64,000 nt of DNA from Neobacillus notoginsengisoli (GTDB lineage: Bacteria > Bacillota > Bacilli > Bacillales > Cytobacillaceae). The number at the start of each line of letters is the position of its first letter. Within the stretch, counting starts at the first letter, position 1. Positions 44,487-53,420 of this stretch are shown here, one piece after another. The stretch spans positions 58,174 through 122,173 of the forward strand of contig NZ_QWEG01000013.1 in assembly GCF_003515685.1 (NCBI RefSeq), in the 5' to 3' direction. The notes beneath the pieces were generated by a model. The model was not told the DNA's origin. It made no database searches and saw only the letters and a program-made list of their open reading frames with translations. The position numbers and the translations under genes were made by a program.

Positions 44487-44558
44487 GAAGCAGCGGGACG
44501 GTTCCACTGCTTCTTTCGAGTACCGAATGAAGCGCTAGAACCGTCCCCTGCCTCACTC
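44487..44558. repeat. GGGGACGGTTCC hairpin element, copy 10
   Basis: GAAGCAGCGGGACGGTTCC, CTGCTTCTTTCG-AGTAC-CGAATGAAGCG and GAACCGTCCCCTGCCTCACT. The right end contains the TGA stop of the BsuPI lipoprotein gene on the minus strand. Confidence 0.85.
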
Positions 44559-45014
44559 AACTGTAAATTTTTCTGATGCCTTATATTGCTGTCCATTTCT
44601 TGGTGTCATCCAGGCGGTTAGTGTATAGTCGCCTTTCTGCAGATTTAGTTCGTGTAAATTGATTTCGTAGTTGAATGTATCACCTTGTAAGATTGTCTCT
44701 TTTCCCATTACTTGCGCAAATAACGCGGCACTGGAAAACAGGAATACTTCGTTCCCGTCCTTGTCCATTACAGAATAATCAACTCGCTGGGAGCTGCTGA
44801 ATTCCAGGTTCACAGCTTCCTCTGTCTGATTATTTAGTTCATATTGAAAAACAAGCGGGCTAATCTCTGTCAGAGTTGCCTTCACTTCATTTGCCACAAT
44901 CCCTTTTCCTCCTCCATTGACCTTTTGTGCAGGTTTATCAACTGGCGCCTCGTTCGCTGTTCCACATCCTGTGACCAAGGTTCCGAGCAGCAAAATCAGT
45001 AAAATTTTCTTCAT
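44553..45014 (-). CDS. BsuPI-domain lipoprotein
   Basis: 153 residues: signal peptide with lipobox LVTGC (Cys 17), a short linker, then a BsuPI-type beta-sandwich (LVFQYELNNQTEEAVNLEFSS, QRVDYSVMDKDGNEVF, GDYTLTAWMTPRNG). BsuPI was named for a B. subtilis intracellular proteinase inhibitor, but exported lipoprotein versions have no proven role. The stop codon lies in repeat copy 10. Confidence 0.85.
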   Translation of the reverse strand: MKKILLILLLGTLVTGCGTANEAPVDKPAQKVNGGGKGIVANEVKATLTEISPLVFQYELNNQTEEAVNLEFSSSQRVDYSVMDKDGNEVFLFSSAALFAQVMGKETILQGDTFNYEINLHELNLQKGDYTLTAWMTPRNGQQYKASEKFTVE

Positions 45015-45160
45015 GTGACACCGCCTTGTTGTTTTTAATTGCCCTTGTACTATATTGGTCGAAAAAAAGCTTTTTAATGTTTCAATGGTTGGCGGTATTA
45101 TTTCTTACTTTCCCTAACAAGTAACGGACCAATCCACTTGATAATTGTTAGATAATGCGC

Positions 45161-45194
45161 AAAAAATCCCCCTTGCCGACATAGCAAAGGGGCA
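45161..45194 (-). terminator. terminator of the beta-glucoside operon
   Basis: Minus-strand CCCCTTTGC-TATGTC-GGCAAGGGG followed by GATTTTTT, about 150 bp after the GH1 stop codon. The stretch 45015-45160 shows nothing else. Confidence 0.8.
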
Positions 45195-45344
45195 TTCCAA
45201 ACTCACCCGCAACATAACATTCTCAGGAAATTACCGAAGAATTATTTATTTTACTCAATCACATACACGGCAGCTAAAAATTCTAGTGGCCAGCCTAACC
45301 GTTTATGATTTCATCAAGATATCTTAAAGAGTAACTGTATTTGC

Positions 45345-46691
45345 TTATTCATATATATAATAATTGTTGGAAATAGCTTGCTTATACCAATAATAACTAT
45401 TCTTTTTTGTTCTCTCTAATGTCCGAAAATTCACATGAACAATGCCAAAACGTTTACTGTACCCTTCTGCCCACTCAAAATTATCGAGAAGAGACCATGT
45501 AAGATACCCTTTAATATTTACACCAGATTCAATACTTCGGCTTAAGGCTGTTAAATGTTGCTTCAAATACTTAATACGGCCTTCATCGGCTACAACGCCA
45601 TTTTGCGGTTCCTCATTATAACAACTGCCGTTTTCCGTAATATAGATAGGAATGTTTCCATATCTGCCGGAAATGTAGGTCAATACCTTAAAAAAACCTT
45701 CCGGATATACAGGCCATCCTATATCAGTTCTTTCATATCCCATTTCAACGAATTCACTGTCAAATAGACCCTCGTTTTCTTTAAATCTGGCAAGGTGACC
45801 GGTATAATAATTGATTCCAAGAAAGTCTATCGGTTCCTGGACTATTTGCATGTCCTCGGGATTCATTTGCATTTCAACGTCTTTTCTCTTAAACCATTCA
45901 ACCATGAATTGCGGATATTCTCCTTTGAATAAAGGATCCATAAACCATTCAATAAAATAGGCATTTTCTCTGCGGCACGCCTCTATATCCTCCTCCCGGC
46001 TACTAAATGGCTCAATCCATGTCGTATTTGGTGCGATTCCTATTTTGCCATCAATAGAAATGTCGCGGAATTTACGGACAGTTTTCCCGTGGGCAACCAA
46101 TAAATGATGGGATATTTGCACTGCAAGTTGCAAATCCCTATTTCCCGGTGCATGTGCCCCTATATAATTGGATAAAAATGAGATACACCATGGTTCGTTT
46201 AATGTAATCCAAAGTTTAATCTTGCCATTAAACTCTTTGAACATGAGCTCCGCATAGTGGACAAAAGCATCAATCGTCTCCCGGTTTGCCCACCCGCCTT
46301 TTTCTTGTAAAACCTCCGGAAGATCCCAATGATATAGGGTGCACATGGGTTCAATCCCGTTTTCAATGAGCTTGTCCACAAACTTATGATAAAATTCCAA
46401 ACCTTTTTTATTAACTTCTCCCATTCCGTTTGGAAATATTCGCGGCCAGGAAACGGAGAACCGGTATAGATCAATTCCCAATTCCTTCATAAGTTCAATA
46501 TCTTCTTCATACCGATGATAGCTATCACATGCCACATCACCATTGTCTCCGTTCAATACCTTTCCTGCGGTATGTGAAAAGGTGTCCCAAATTGAAAGCC
46601 CGCGCCCATCTTTAAATGCAGCCCCTTCAATTTGATAGGAAGCAGTTGCGGTACCCCACTTAAAATTCTTTGGAAATTGTATAATCGCCAT
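45345..46691 (-). CDS. GH1 beta-glucosidase
   Basis: 448 residues, complete GH1 barrel. Starts FPKNFKWGTATASYQIEGA; acid/base Glu in ITLNEPWC (near 166); nucleophile Glu in IYITENGS (near 352); C-terminal aglycone/glycone loop WSLLDNFEWAEGYSKRFGIV. The Glu-Trp pair in that loop is typical of enzymes acting on unphosphorylated beta-glucosides, whereas 6-phospho-beta-glucosidases have a Ser-Lys-Tyr phosphate site. So it probably cleaves imported cellobiose or aryl-glucosides directly. It follows the ABC genes in the operon. Confidence 0.93.
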   Translation of the reverse strand: MAIIQFPKNFKWGTATASYQIEGAAFKDGRGLSIWDTFSHTAGKVLNGDNGDVACDSYHRYEEDIELMKELGIDLYRFSVSWPRIFPNGMGEVNKKGLEFYHKFVDKLIENGIEPMCTLYHWDLPEVLQEKGGWANRETIDAFVHYAELMFKEFNGKIKLWITLNEPWCISFLSNYIGAHAPGNRDLQLAVQISHHLLVAHGKTVRKFRDISIDGKIGIAPNTTWIEPFSSREEDIEACRRENAYFIEWFMDPLFKGEYPQFMVEWFKRKDVEMQMNPEDMQIVQEPIDFLGINYYTGHLARFKENEGLFDSEFVEMGYERTDIGWPVYPEGFFKVLTYISGRYGNIPIYITENGSCYNEEPQNGVVADEGRIKYLKQHLTALSRSIESGVNIKGYLTWSLLDNFEWAEGYSKRFGIVHVNFRTLERTKKNSYYWYKQAISNNYYIYE

Positions 46692-46753
46692 TTGTAAAAC
46701 CTCAATTTTGTTATTATTTTGTAAAAGACGACTCCCATCAAAGGGCAGCAGGT

Positions 46754-47608
46754 TTAGCTTTTTATGGCTCCTTTTGTCAAACTATCGATAAAAAACTTAT
46801 TAAAAATCAAGAATATAATAATTAGTGGGACAGTTGACCAAAAAGTACCGGACATAACCATGCCATAATCTCTCACATATGTATCATTTAAAGATCGTAT
46901 CGCGACTTGAATCGTGTGCATGGAAGAGTCCTTCAGAACTACAAGAGGCCACATAAAGTCATTCCAAACACCCATATAGGTAATAATCCCCAGCGTCGCA
47001 AATGCAGGAAGAAGCAACGGTACAACCACATTCCAATAAATCCTGAAATGTGAACAGCCATCTATTTTAGCAGCTTCGATGAGTTCATCTGGAACAGACT
47101 CCTTGATATATTGCCTCATCCAAAAAATCCCAAATGCACTTACCATTCCTGGTACGATGACTGCTTTTAAATCATTTAACCAACCTAATTTCGTAATGAT
47201 GACATAAGATGGGATTAATCCCAGCTGTGGAGGGATCATCATAGTGACTAATATAAAAGCAAACAGCAAATTTTTCCCACGAAAGCGGAGTTTAGCAAAA
47301 GCATACCCTGCCAATGAACATAAAAACAAGACTGAAAGAGTGACTGTTGTTGAAACAATAAACGAATTTAGCAGTGCCTTGAAAAAGTCAATATTACTTA
47401 ATACATTCTGGAAGTTTTTAACCAATTCTTTTCCCGGCAGCATGGCTGGAGGCATTTTATTGACGACATGGGTCTGATTTGTCGCAATCACAAACATCCA
47501 ATAAAACGGAAACAAGGAAAGAAGGGAGCCCATAAATAATAGAATGTAAGTGAAGATTTTTGAAATAGACCATCTTTTCTTCTTGTCTCCTGTACTTGTA
47601 ATCTTCAT
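46754..47608 (-). CDS. ABC sugar transporter permease (MalG/CUT1 type)
   Basis: 284 residues, six membrane spans, with the CUT1 coupling loop ESVPDELIEAAKIDGCSHFRIYWNVV... (EAA motif, near 190). The partner of the 47628-48593 permease; both should share an ATPase of the MsmX type encoded elsewhere, since no ATPase gene is in this operon. The start is ATG 47608 (a TTG precedes it directly). Confidence 0.92.
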   Translation of the reverse strand: MKITSTGDKKKRWSISKIFTYILLFMGSLLSLFPFYWMFVIATNQTHVVNKMPPAMLPGKELVKNFQNVLSNIDFFKALLNSFIVSTTVTLSVLFLCSLAGYAFAKLRFRGKNLLFAFILVTMMIPPQLGLIPSYVIITKLGWLNDLKAVIVPGMVSAFGIFWMRQYIKESVPDELIEAAKIDGCSHFRIYWNVVVPLLLPAFATLGIITYMGVWNDFMWPLVVLKDSSMHTIQVAIRSLNDTYVRDYGMVMSGTFWSTVPLIIIFLIFNKFFIDSLTKGAIKS

Positions 47609-47627
47609 CAATTTTCATCCCATCCTT

Positions 47628-48593
47628 TCATTTTGTATTTCCGATTCGATTGGTAATCAGTACATTTATCGTAGAGACCAATATAATGATTAAAAACAAA
47701 ACGATCGCAGTAGCTGAAGCGGTTCCGAATGCATTATTTACAAATGCTTCCCTGTACAAATATAGAACAACTGTAATTCCTTCTTCTCTCATTGCCCTGC
47801 CAACAAAGACAAGTGGTTCGGTAAAGAGCTGGATTGAACCTATTGTAGAAATGAATATGGTAAAAATTAGAACCGGTTTTAACATTGGCAGTGTCACATA
47901 CCTAATTTGCTGCCGAAGATTGGCACCGTCTATCTTAGCAGCTTCATACAACTCATTTGGAATGCTTTGCATGCCTGCTAAATATATGATGGTGTTGTAT
48001 CCAACCCATCTCCAAAAAACCATTGAAGAAATAGCAATTTTAACGCCCCATTCATTTGTACTCCAATTAATTGGTGGAATATTAAAAAGGGAAAGTAACG
48101 CATTAACCAGCCCCGTCTCAGAATTCGTGAATAAAGTACCAAAGACTATTGCTACAGCAACAATTGATGTAACATTGGGCAAAAAGAAGGAAACTCTGAA
48201 AAAGTTTTTGAATCTTATTAAAGCGGAATTCAATGCAAAAGCGAGAAGAAATGCTACAAGCAGCTGAGGAAGAGTTCCCATTAACGCAATGATAAACGTA
48301 TTGTAAATTGACTTCCAAAATAATGGATCTTCAAAAATGAGTTTGAAGTTCCTCAAACCGACGAACTCCATTTCCCCAAGGCCATTCCATTTCTGAAATC
48401 CAAGATAAAAACTATATAAAATTGGAAATAACCCAAAAATCGAAAATAATATAAAAAAAGGGGATATATACAAATACCCAGCGATTTGCTCTTTCTTTCT
48501 TTCTGTCAAATTAAGAGTAAATTTTTTATTTTTTACTTTCACTTTCTTTGTATCCGTTTGCAAAATTGGCATCATGTCCCCCCGCTTTACCAT
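47628..48593 (-). CDS. ABC sugar transporter permease (MalF/CUT1 type)
   Basis: About 315-321 residues, six spans, with an EAA loop IPNELYEAAKIDGANLRQQIRYV (near 220). The start is uncertain: ATG 48593, whose AAGGAT site is buried in the stem at 48594-48650, or ATG 48575/48572 next to a GGGGGG site. It follows the binding protein gene and the hairpin, so it is probably expressed less than that gene. Confidence 0.92.
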   Translation of the reverse strand: MVKRGDMMPILQTDTKKVKVKNKKFTLNLTERKKEQIAGYLYISPFFILFSIFGLFPILYSFYLGFQKWNGLGEMEFVGLRNFKLIFEDPLFWKSIYNTFIIALMGTLPQLLVAFLLAFALNSALIRFKNFFRVSFFLPNVTSIVAVAIVFGTLFTNSETGLVNALLSLFNIPPINWSTNEWGVKIAISSMVFWRWVGYNTIIYLAGMQSIPNELYEAAKIDGANLRQQIRYVTLPMLKPVLIFTIFISTIGSIQLFTEPLVFVGRAMREEGITVVLYLYREAFVNNAFGTASATAIVLFLIIILVSTINVLITNRIGNTK

Positions 48594-48650
48594 AAAATCC
48601 TTAGAAAGATTGGCAAGCGTTCACTAGCAATCATTTCTAAGGATTTTACA
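48594..48650 (-). promoter_or_regulatory. large intercistronic hairpin between binding-protein and permease genes
   Basis: Minus-strand AAAATCCTTAGAAA and TTTCTAAGGATTTT pair, with an inner ATTG/CAAT extension. It fills the gap between the binding-protein stop and the permease start and covers the AAGGAT ribosome site of the upstream ATG. Confidence 0.7.
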
Positions 48651-48659
48651 TTTACTTTT

Positions 48660-49943
48660 TTATTGTCTTTCAATTTGCCGCTTTATTCTCTTGACGGCCT
48701 CTTTCCACTCTTTTTCAGGGTCGCGGCCATCAACTGCCACATTTGTCAGAGCCGTCTCAATTTCTGTGTCCGCAATTGAGTAATACTTTCCTGTATAAAC
48801 ATAATCAACTTGTTCTGCTGCTTCAGCATATGCCTGAGCAGTTTTCGTATTGCTGAAGTATTCATGGGTGAATTCAGTAAAAGCAGGATCTTTGTAGATT
48901 GACGGAGTGGATGGGAATAATCCTTCCGCCTTAAAGGATTCAAGTTGATTCTCCGGCGAAAGCAGCCAGGCTATGAATTCATATGCTTCTTTTGCATGTT
49001 TGGATTGGGACGGAATTCCTAAGTATGAACCTCCATCATTGGCGGCACCTTCAGGTAGCTGAGTAATTGCCCATTTACCCGAAGCATCCGGAGCGTTTCC
49101 TGTGATAACATTTTGCAGCCAAGCTGGTGCAAGTAAAGTAGCGAAGCTTCCCTCATTCATTCCTGTTCCCCATTCAGGAGACCACATTTCCACTTTTCCT
49201 ACAACCCCGTCTTTAATTAGCTTAACAGTATAATCATACGCTTCTTTTACATATGGAGATGACTCGATGATTAATTCATCCTTGGTATTAAAATAAGATT
49301 CTGGCGCTTGGTCCCTGATAGAACTAAATACAAAATCAGCGTTATCAGTCATTGGTACGCCCGTTTTTTCTTTTATTTTCAGCGCAGCTTCCCTGAAATC
49401 ATCCCAGGTCTTAATTAGACCTTTGACCTCATCCGGTTTGGTGGGCAAACCTGCTTTTTCAAAAAGATCAGTCCGATAATACATAACCGTAGGGCCTATA
49501 TCAGTTGGGATTCCCAACACAAATTTTCCGTCCTTGCTTGTTCCGACCTTCCATTTCCAGTCAAGATAATCTCCCTTAATATCGTTCGCTCCAAAGTCAG
49601 CGAGGTTATTAAATTTATCCTGGGCATCAAGGTATTGTTGAATGTAACCGTTCTCAATCATAGCAATATCCGGTGCACCACTTCCGGCGGAGATAGCTGT
49701 AAAAAGATTGTCATGGTGGTCTGCATAGTCAGCTGACTGTATTTTTATTGTTACATTAGGTTTAACTTTTTTATATGCATCCAAAAACTTGTCATAACCC
49801 GGGCTTCCAAACACCCACATAGAAAGTGTAATATTTTCTTTACCATCCCCATCTTTCGTTTTTGAACTGCTGCTATTTGAGCATGCACTCAAAATAAGTG
49901 TTAGAACCAATCCGATAATAAGCATCATTTTTCTCATATGCAA
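48660..49943 (-). CDS. sugar-binding lipoprotein of CUT1 ABC importer
   Basis: 427 residues: lipoprotein signal with lipobox LILSAC, Ser-rich linker, then a family-1 extracellular solute-binding fold (ITLSMWVFGSPGYDKFLDAYKK, APDIAMIENGYIQQYLD, KFVLGIPTDIGPTVMYYRTDLFEKAGL). The ligand is probably a beta-glucoside such as cellobiose, from the enzymes around it. The start is TTG 49943 (7 bases after GGGGG) or the ATG two codons later. Confidence 0.92.
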   Translation of the reverse strand: MHMRKMMLIIGLVLTLILSACSNSSSSKTKDGDGKENITLSMWVFGSPGYDKFLDAYKKVKPNVTIKIQSADYADHHDNLFTAISAGSGAPDIAMIENGYIQQYLDAQDKFNNLADFGANDIKGDYLDWKWKVGTSKDGKFVLGIPTDIGPTVMYYRTDLFEKAGLPTKPDEVKGLIKTWDDFREAALKIKEKTGVPMTDNADFVFSSIRDQAPESYFNTKDELIIESSPYVKEAYDYTVKLIKDGVVGKVEMWSPEWGTGMNEGSFATLLAPAWLQNVITGNAPDASGKWAITQLPEGAANDGGSYLGIPSQSKHAKEAYEFIAWLLSPENQLESFKAEGLFPSTPSIYKDPAFTEFTHEYFSNTKTAQAYAEAAEQVDYVYTGKYYSIADTEIETALTNVAVDGRDPEKEWKEAVKRIKRQIERQ

Positions 49944-50061
49944 TGGAATTCCCCCAATTTAAATTATTTCAAATCAGCCTACTTAATTTCCTGCCCTCCT
50001 TAAAAAATATATTTCACTTATTTGCACATAAAAAATTTGTACAAATAAAAGTTCCACCTAC

Positions 50062-51390
50062 TCAGCTTAACTGTCCTTCACCAACAAGTTGAGGCAAAAA
50101 GGATTTGTTTTCTTCTATGATGTCATCCAATATTGCTTTTGCCAGGTTGACTGAACCTACCAATGGATGAATCGCTAACGCCTGCAGGGCAATTTGATAA
50201 TTCCCGGTTACGCCTGCCTCTACCGCCAACTCTTCGTATGCCTTTACAACTTGCAGCAGCCCCCGAATCTGCGGGGACAAAGAAGTATCTAATTTAACGG
50301 GGTATGCTCCCTTGGCATTAATTACACAATTTACTTCTATAGAAACTTCATCCGGCAGGCAAGGAATTGTTCCATTATTTTTAACGTTTACAGTTTGAAT
50401 GTCCCCTTTATCGTTATAGATGGAAGAAATCAAATCCAACGCGGCTTCTGAGTAATAGGCTCCTCCCCGCTCCTGAAGCTGAGGCGGTTTAATATCAAGT
50501 GCTGGATCTTTATATAGTTCAAATAATTCCGCCTCAACCTTTTGAACGATTTCAGCTCTAGTACCTGTTGTATTTAATGAATCCAGTTGTTCAGCCAGCA
50601 TTTCATCCCGCATATAAAAATAACGATGGTAAGCGCACGGCAGAGCATTCAGTGATTGTAAGAACAATTCGTCCCAACCAAAATCAGGCACATTCTTCAT
50701 CGTTAACCCTTGCTCCCCCGATGCTTTAGAGAGCACCTCATCAGTAATGTCTTTCCCGCTAACCATTACTTTCGTTGTCCAATTCAGATGATTAATGCCG
50801 ACCATTTCGAGTTGAACATTGGCTATATCTGTTTCACAAAGATTTGCGATCTGCATCTTTGTTCCAATAGGAATATTGCATAGACCAATTGTCTTAACAT
50901 TCGTGTGCTTCAACACTGCTTCTGTTAAGATTCCAGCTGGATTCGTAAAGTTAAGTAGGAATGCATTTGGAGCCAGTTCCTCTATTTCCTTACAAATGTC
51001 CAAAATAACCGGAATTGTCCGCATCGCCTTAGCAAATCCTCCCGCACCGGTAGTTTCTTGTCCTATGCATTTATACTTCAAAGGAATTTTCTCATCACGG
51101 GCCCGTGCTTCCAATAATCCAACACGAATTTGAGTAATGACAAAATCCGCATCTCTTAAAGCCTGTCGCCGATCGAATGTTAGCTTTAAATCTATTGGTA
51201 CCCCTGCCTTTTCAAGCATTCTTTTTGCAAGATTGCCAACAATGGTTAACTTTTCGCTTCCTTCCTTGATGTCTACTAGATAAAGCTCCTTTACCGGCAG
51301 CTCATGATACCGTTTAATAAAACCTTCAATTAATTCAGGGGTGTAGGAAGACCCACCACCAATTACGGCTACTTTCAAACCCTTGTCCAT
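50062..51390 (-). CDS. GH4 6-phospho-beta-glucosidase
   Basis: NAD+- and Mn2+-dependent glycosidase of 442 residues. Rossmann start KVAVIGGGSSYTPELIEGF, then ITQIRVGLLEARARDEKIPL, NFTNPAGILTEA, the metal Cys and His in GLCNIPIG and VGINHLNW. The CN-x-P motif is that of 6-phospho-beta-glucosidases among GH4 subgroups (alpha-glucosidases have CHE, 6-phospho-alpha-glucosidases CDMP). Its start overlaps the kinase gene by 16 bp, with GGAGG inside that gene, so kinase and glycosidase are coupled. Confidence 0.93.
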   Translation of the reverse strand: MDKGLKVAVIGGGSSYTPELIEGFIKRYHELPVKELYLVDIKEGSEKLTIVGNLAKRMLEKAGVPIDLKLTFDRRQALRDADFVITQIRVGLLEARARDEKIPLKYKCIGQETTGAGGFAKAMRTIPVILDICKEIEELAPNAFLLNFTNPAGILTEAVLKHTNVKTIGLCNIPIGTKMQIANLCETDIANVQLEMVGINHLNWTTKVMVSGKDITDEVLSKASGEQGLTMKNVPDFGWDELFLQSLNALPCAYHRYFYMRDEMLAEQLDSLNTTGTRAEIVQKVEAELFELYKDPALDIKPPQLQERGGAYYSEAALDLISSIYNDKGDIQTVNVKNNGTIPCLPDEVSIEVNCVINAKGAYPVKLDTSLSPQIRGLLQVVKAYEELAVEAGVTGNYQIALQALAIHPLVGSVNLAKAILDDIIEENKSFLPQLVGEGQLS

Positions 51391-52364
51391 TTTTTATAAC
51401 CTCCATATGATTCAAACTTCTTATAAACATCAATCGAAGCAACAATATCCAAATGATCCATAGCCAATAATATTGAACCGTATACAGGCTCCATATCTGG
51501 GATACATAATTTTATGTCCGGATTAATATTTGAAATAGTTTTTTCAATAGAATCGAGAAGATATTTATTTCGGCCCTTCTGTAATACACTTCCTGTCAAA
51601 ACAATTGGGATGATACCATCTAAATCTCCGAGCCTTTCAATTACGGAATTGGCAGCCAATCCGAGTTCTCTTCCTGTTTCCATTAATATTTTTATAGATG
51701 CAGGATCACCTTCATCTGCCGCTTTATGTAAAACTTCTGTTAATTCACTTGGGACTTCATAAACTTCAGTGTCTAAAAAGGAATTGATTAATTCCTCCAT
51801 AGTTGAAAAGTTAAAAAACGCTGGCACTTCTTTTACCAAAATCGAAGGTTGCTCCCTTTTTTCCCAGGACCGGACAGCGGCTCTAAATGTTTCAACAGCC
51901 ATTTGTGAGCCTCCTGCGAAATCCCCATATAAATAACCGAATCCACCAGTTTGAATAACTTTTCCTGCTTTATTCCTGCCTGCTGCATTTGTCCCAGTTC
52001 CACAAACCAAAACAACGCCCGTATTAGTAGGGGAGCCCGTCCGCAGGCCTTCCATCGTATCGCAAACTACATCCCAAGTGGGAAAAGAAAGACTTCCAAG
52101 GGCCGGCCTTAATATTTTAAAATCTTTTTCACGGTCGGCACCAGCCAGGCCAAATTGTACAAAATCTATATCGCCTTTCTTTAGCTTTGCTCCTGATAAA
52201 GCGCTTTCAATAGACTCGTGAATATTTGTCAAAGTTTGTTCTATGCCATTCACCTGGTGGTTTCCACATCCTGAAATTCCCGATCCTAGCAAATTACCAT
52301 ATTCATCACTAATAACCGTAAAAGTCTTAGTGCCGCCACCATCAACGCCCATTAAAATAGCCAA
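51375..52364 (-). CDS. BadF/BadG-type sugar kinase (N-acetylglucosamine-kinase family)
   Basis: 329 residues, ASKHA fold: phosphate-1 loop MGVDGGGTKTFTVI, FGLAGADREKD, and phosphate-2 loop VVLVCGTGTNAAGR, then GGFGYLYGDFAGG and VLTGSVLQKG. First gene of the operon, and overlapping the GH4 gene. No PTS genes are present, so I infer that it phosphorylates the imported beta-glucoside (or glucosamine-type sugar) to make the GH4 substrate. The start is TTG behind GAGGGA. Confidence 0.88.
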   Translation of the reverse strand: MAILMGVDGGGTKTFTVISDEYGNLLGSGISGCGNHQVNGIEQTLTNIHESIESALSGAKLKKGDIDFVQFGLAGADREKDFKILRPALGSLSFPTWDVVCDTMEGLRTGSPTNTGVVLVCGTGTNAAGRNKAGKVIQTGGFGYLYGDFAGGSQMAVETFRAAVRSWEKREQPSILVKEVPAFFNFSTMEELINSFLDTEVYEVPSELTEVLHKAADEGDPASIKILMETGRELGLAANSVIERLGDLDGIIPIVLTGSVLQKGRNKYLLDSIEKTISNINPDIKLCIPDMEPVYGSILLAMDHLDIVASIDVYKKFESYGGYKKWTRV

Positions 52365-52458
52365 GTCTATCCCTCTTCTTTTAAGTTATTATTTATTAAA
52401 CGGCAATTTAATCAAATCTACCAATCTTGCACCAATTCAGGAAATACTTGTTGTAATG

Positions 52459-52488
52459 ATTATATATTTGTTATTACAAATTTGTCAA
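52459..52488 (-). promoter_or_regulatory. promoter of the beta-glucoside operon with operator in the spacer
   Basis: Minus-strand TTGACA (52488-52483), 18-bp spacer and TATAAT (52464-52459). The spacer contains TTGTAATAACAA (52479-52468), the same element found before the regulator gene. Confidence 0.8.
52468..52479. promoter_or_regulatory. GntR/HutC operator copy 1
   Basis: TTGTTATTACAA, with inverted TTGT/ACAA ends; between -35 and -10 of the operon promoter. Confidence 0.65.
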
Positions 52489-52566
52489 TAATATCTTTGG
52501 TAATTTTCTGATAACAGATAATTATGTAGTGTTTATCAAACAAAGGCGGAGAATATTATTAATTGA

Positions 52567-52606
52567 AAGACATTTCGTTCAATTTGTTCTATAATTGTTA
52601 CTACAA
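52567..52606 (+). promoter_or_regulatory. regulator promoter and GntR/HutC operator copy 2
   Basis: AAGACA (52567-52572), 17-bp spacer, TATAAT (52590-52595), with TTGTTACTACAA at 52595-52606 overlapping the end of the -10 box. It shares TTGTTAYTACAAAT with copy 1 at 52468, which suggests autorepression. Confidence 0.6.
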
Positions 52607-52637
52607 ATCACGAAAAGTATTTACTGGGGGAGTTAGT

Positions 52638-53372
52638 ATGATTCAAGATAAACAGGAATCTTCATTATACAGTCTGGTAAAAAAGTCCATTTCAGAAAAA
52701 ATTCAATCAGGATTGTATAAGGTCGGGGACAAATTGCCTACTGAGATGGAACTTTGTGCGGAATATAATGTTAGTAGAACAACCGTCCGACTTGCATTGG
52801 ACCAATTGGCCTTGGAAGGCAGGATTGTAAAAGTTCAGGGAAGTGGTACATTTGTATCTAAGCCCAAAATTTCACAGTCACTTTCCACTGCTGGCAAAGG
52901 ATTTGTGGACCAAATAATCGAACAAGGTTATCTTCCAAATATTGAGATTTTAGATTTGAGAGTAATACCTGCAGATAAGTCTCTTTCGAAAAAACTAAAA
53001 ATTAAGGAAAACGATCCCGTAAACCGGCTTGAAAGAATCCGCTATGTAAACGATGAACCGATGCAATATGAAATCGCCTTCATCCCATGGCATTTTGCCC
53101 CAGGGCTTATCAATGATGCGGAGGATTGTAAAAATTCTTTATTTAAACTGCTTCAATTAAAATACAATGTGAAAATTAAGAAAACCCTTGAGGAAATTGA
53201 ACCAATTCTAGCCGATGAAAATGTGAGCAAACAATTAAATATCTCCAGAAGCACCCCAATATTTTCATTAGAAACAATTACTTATAATGATAACGATGAT
53301 CCTATTGAATACTCAGAAGCCGTTTTTCGTGGAGACCGATATAAATTCACAATTGAAAGGCTGTATGGTTGA
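52638..53372 (+). CDS. GntR/HutC-family (UTRA) transcriptional regulator
   Basis: 244 residues: winged helix (SLVKKSISEKIQSGLYKVGD, LPTEMELCAEYNVSRTTVRLALDQL, RIVKVQGSGTFV), then a UTRA ligand domain (about 80-240: KENDPVNRLERIRYVNDEPM, FSLETITYNDNDDPIEYSEAVFRGDRYKFTIER). UTRA domains commonly sense phosphosugars. It is divergent from the beta-glucoside operon and is its likely repressor. The start is ATG 52638 after GGGGGAG; the longer upstream frame lacks a site and crosses the promoter. Confidence 0.92.
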   Translation: MIQDKQESSLYSLVKKSISEKIQSGLYKVGDKLPTEMELCAEYNVSRTTVRLALDQLALEGRIVKVQGSGTFVSKPKISQSLSTAGKGFVDQIIEQGYLPNIEILDLRVIPADKSLSKKLKIKENDPVNRLERIRYVNDEPMQYEIAFIPWHFAPGLINDAEDCKNSLFKLLQLKYNVKIKKTLEEIEPILADENVSKQLNISRSTPIFSLETITYNDNDDPIEYSEAVFRGDRYKFTIERLYG

Positions 53373-53420
53373 TCAGGATTGTTTTTAAATCATTCTGTAT
53401 TTTTAGGAGTTTATGTCCCG

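Noticed and set aside
44438..44596. 53-residue N-terminal extension of the ATPase
   Set aside because: It is translated from repeat copy 10 and has no ribosome site; the ATG at 44437 starts the conserved part.
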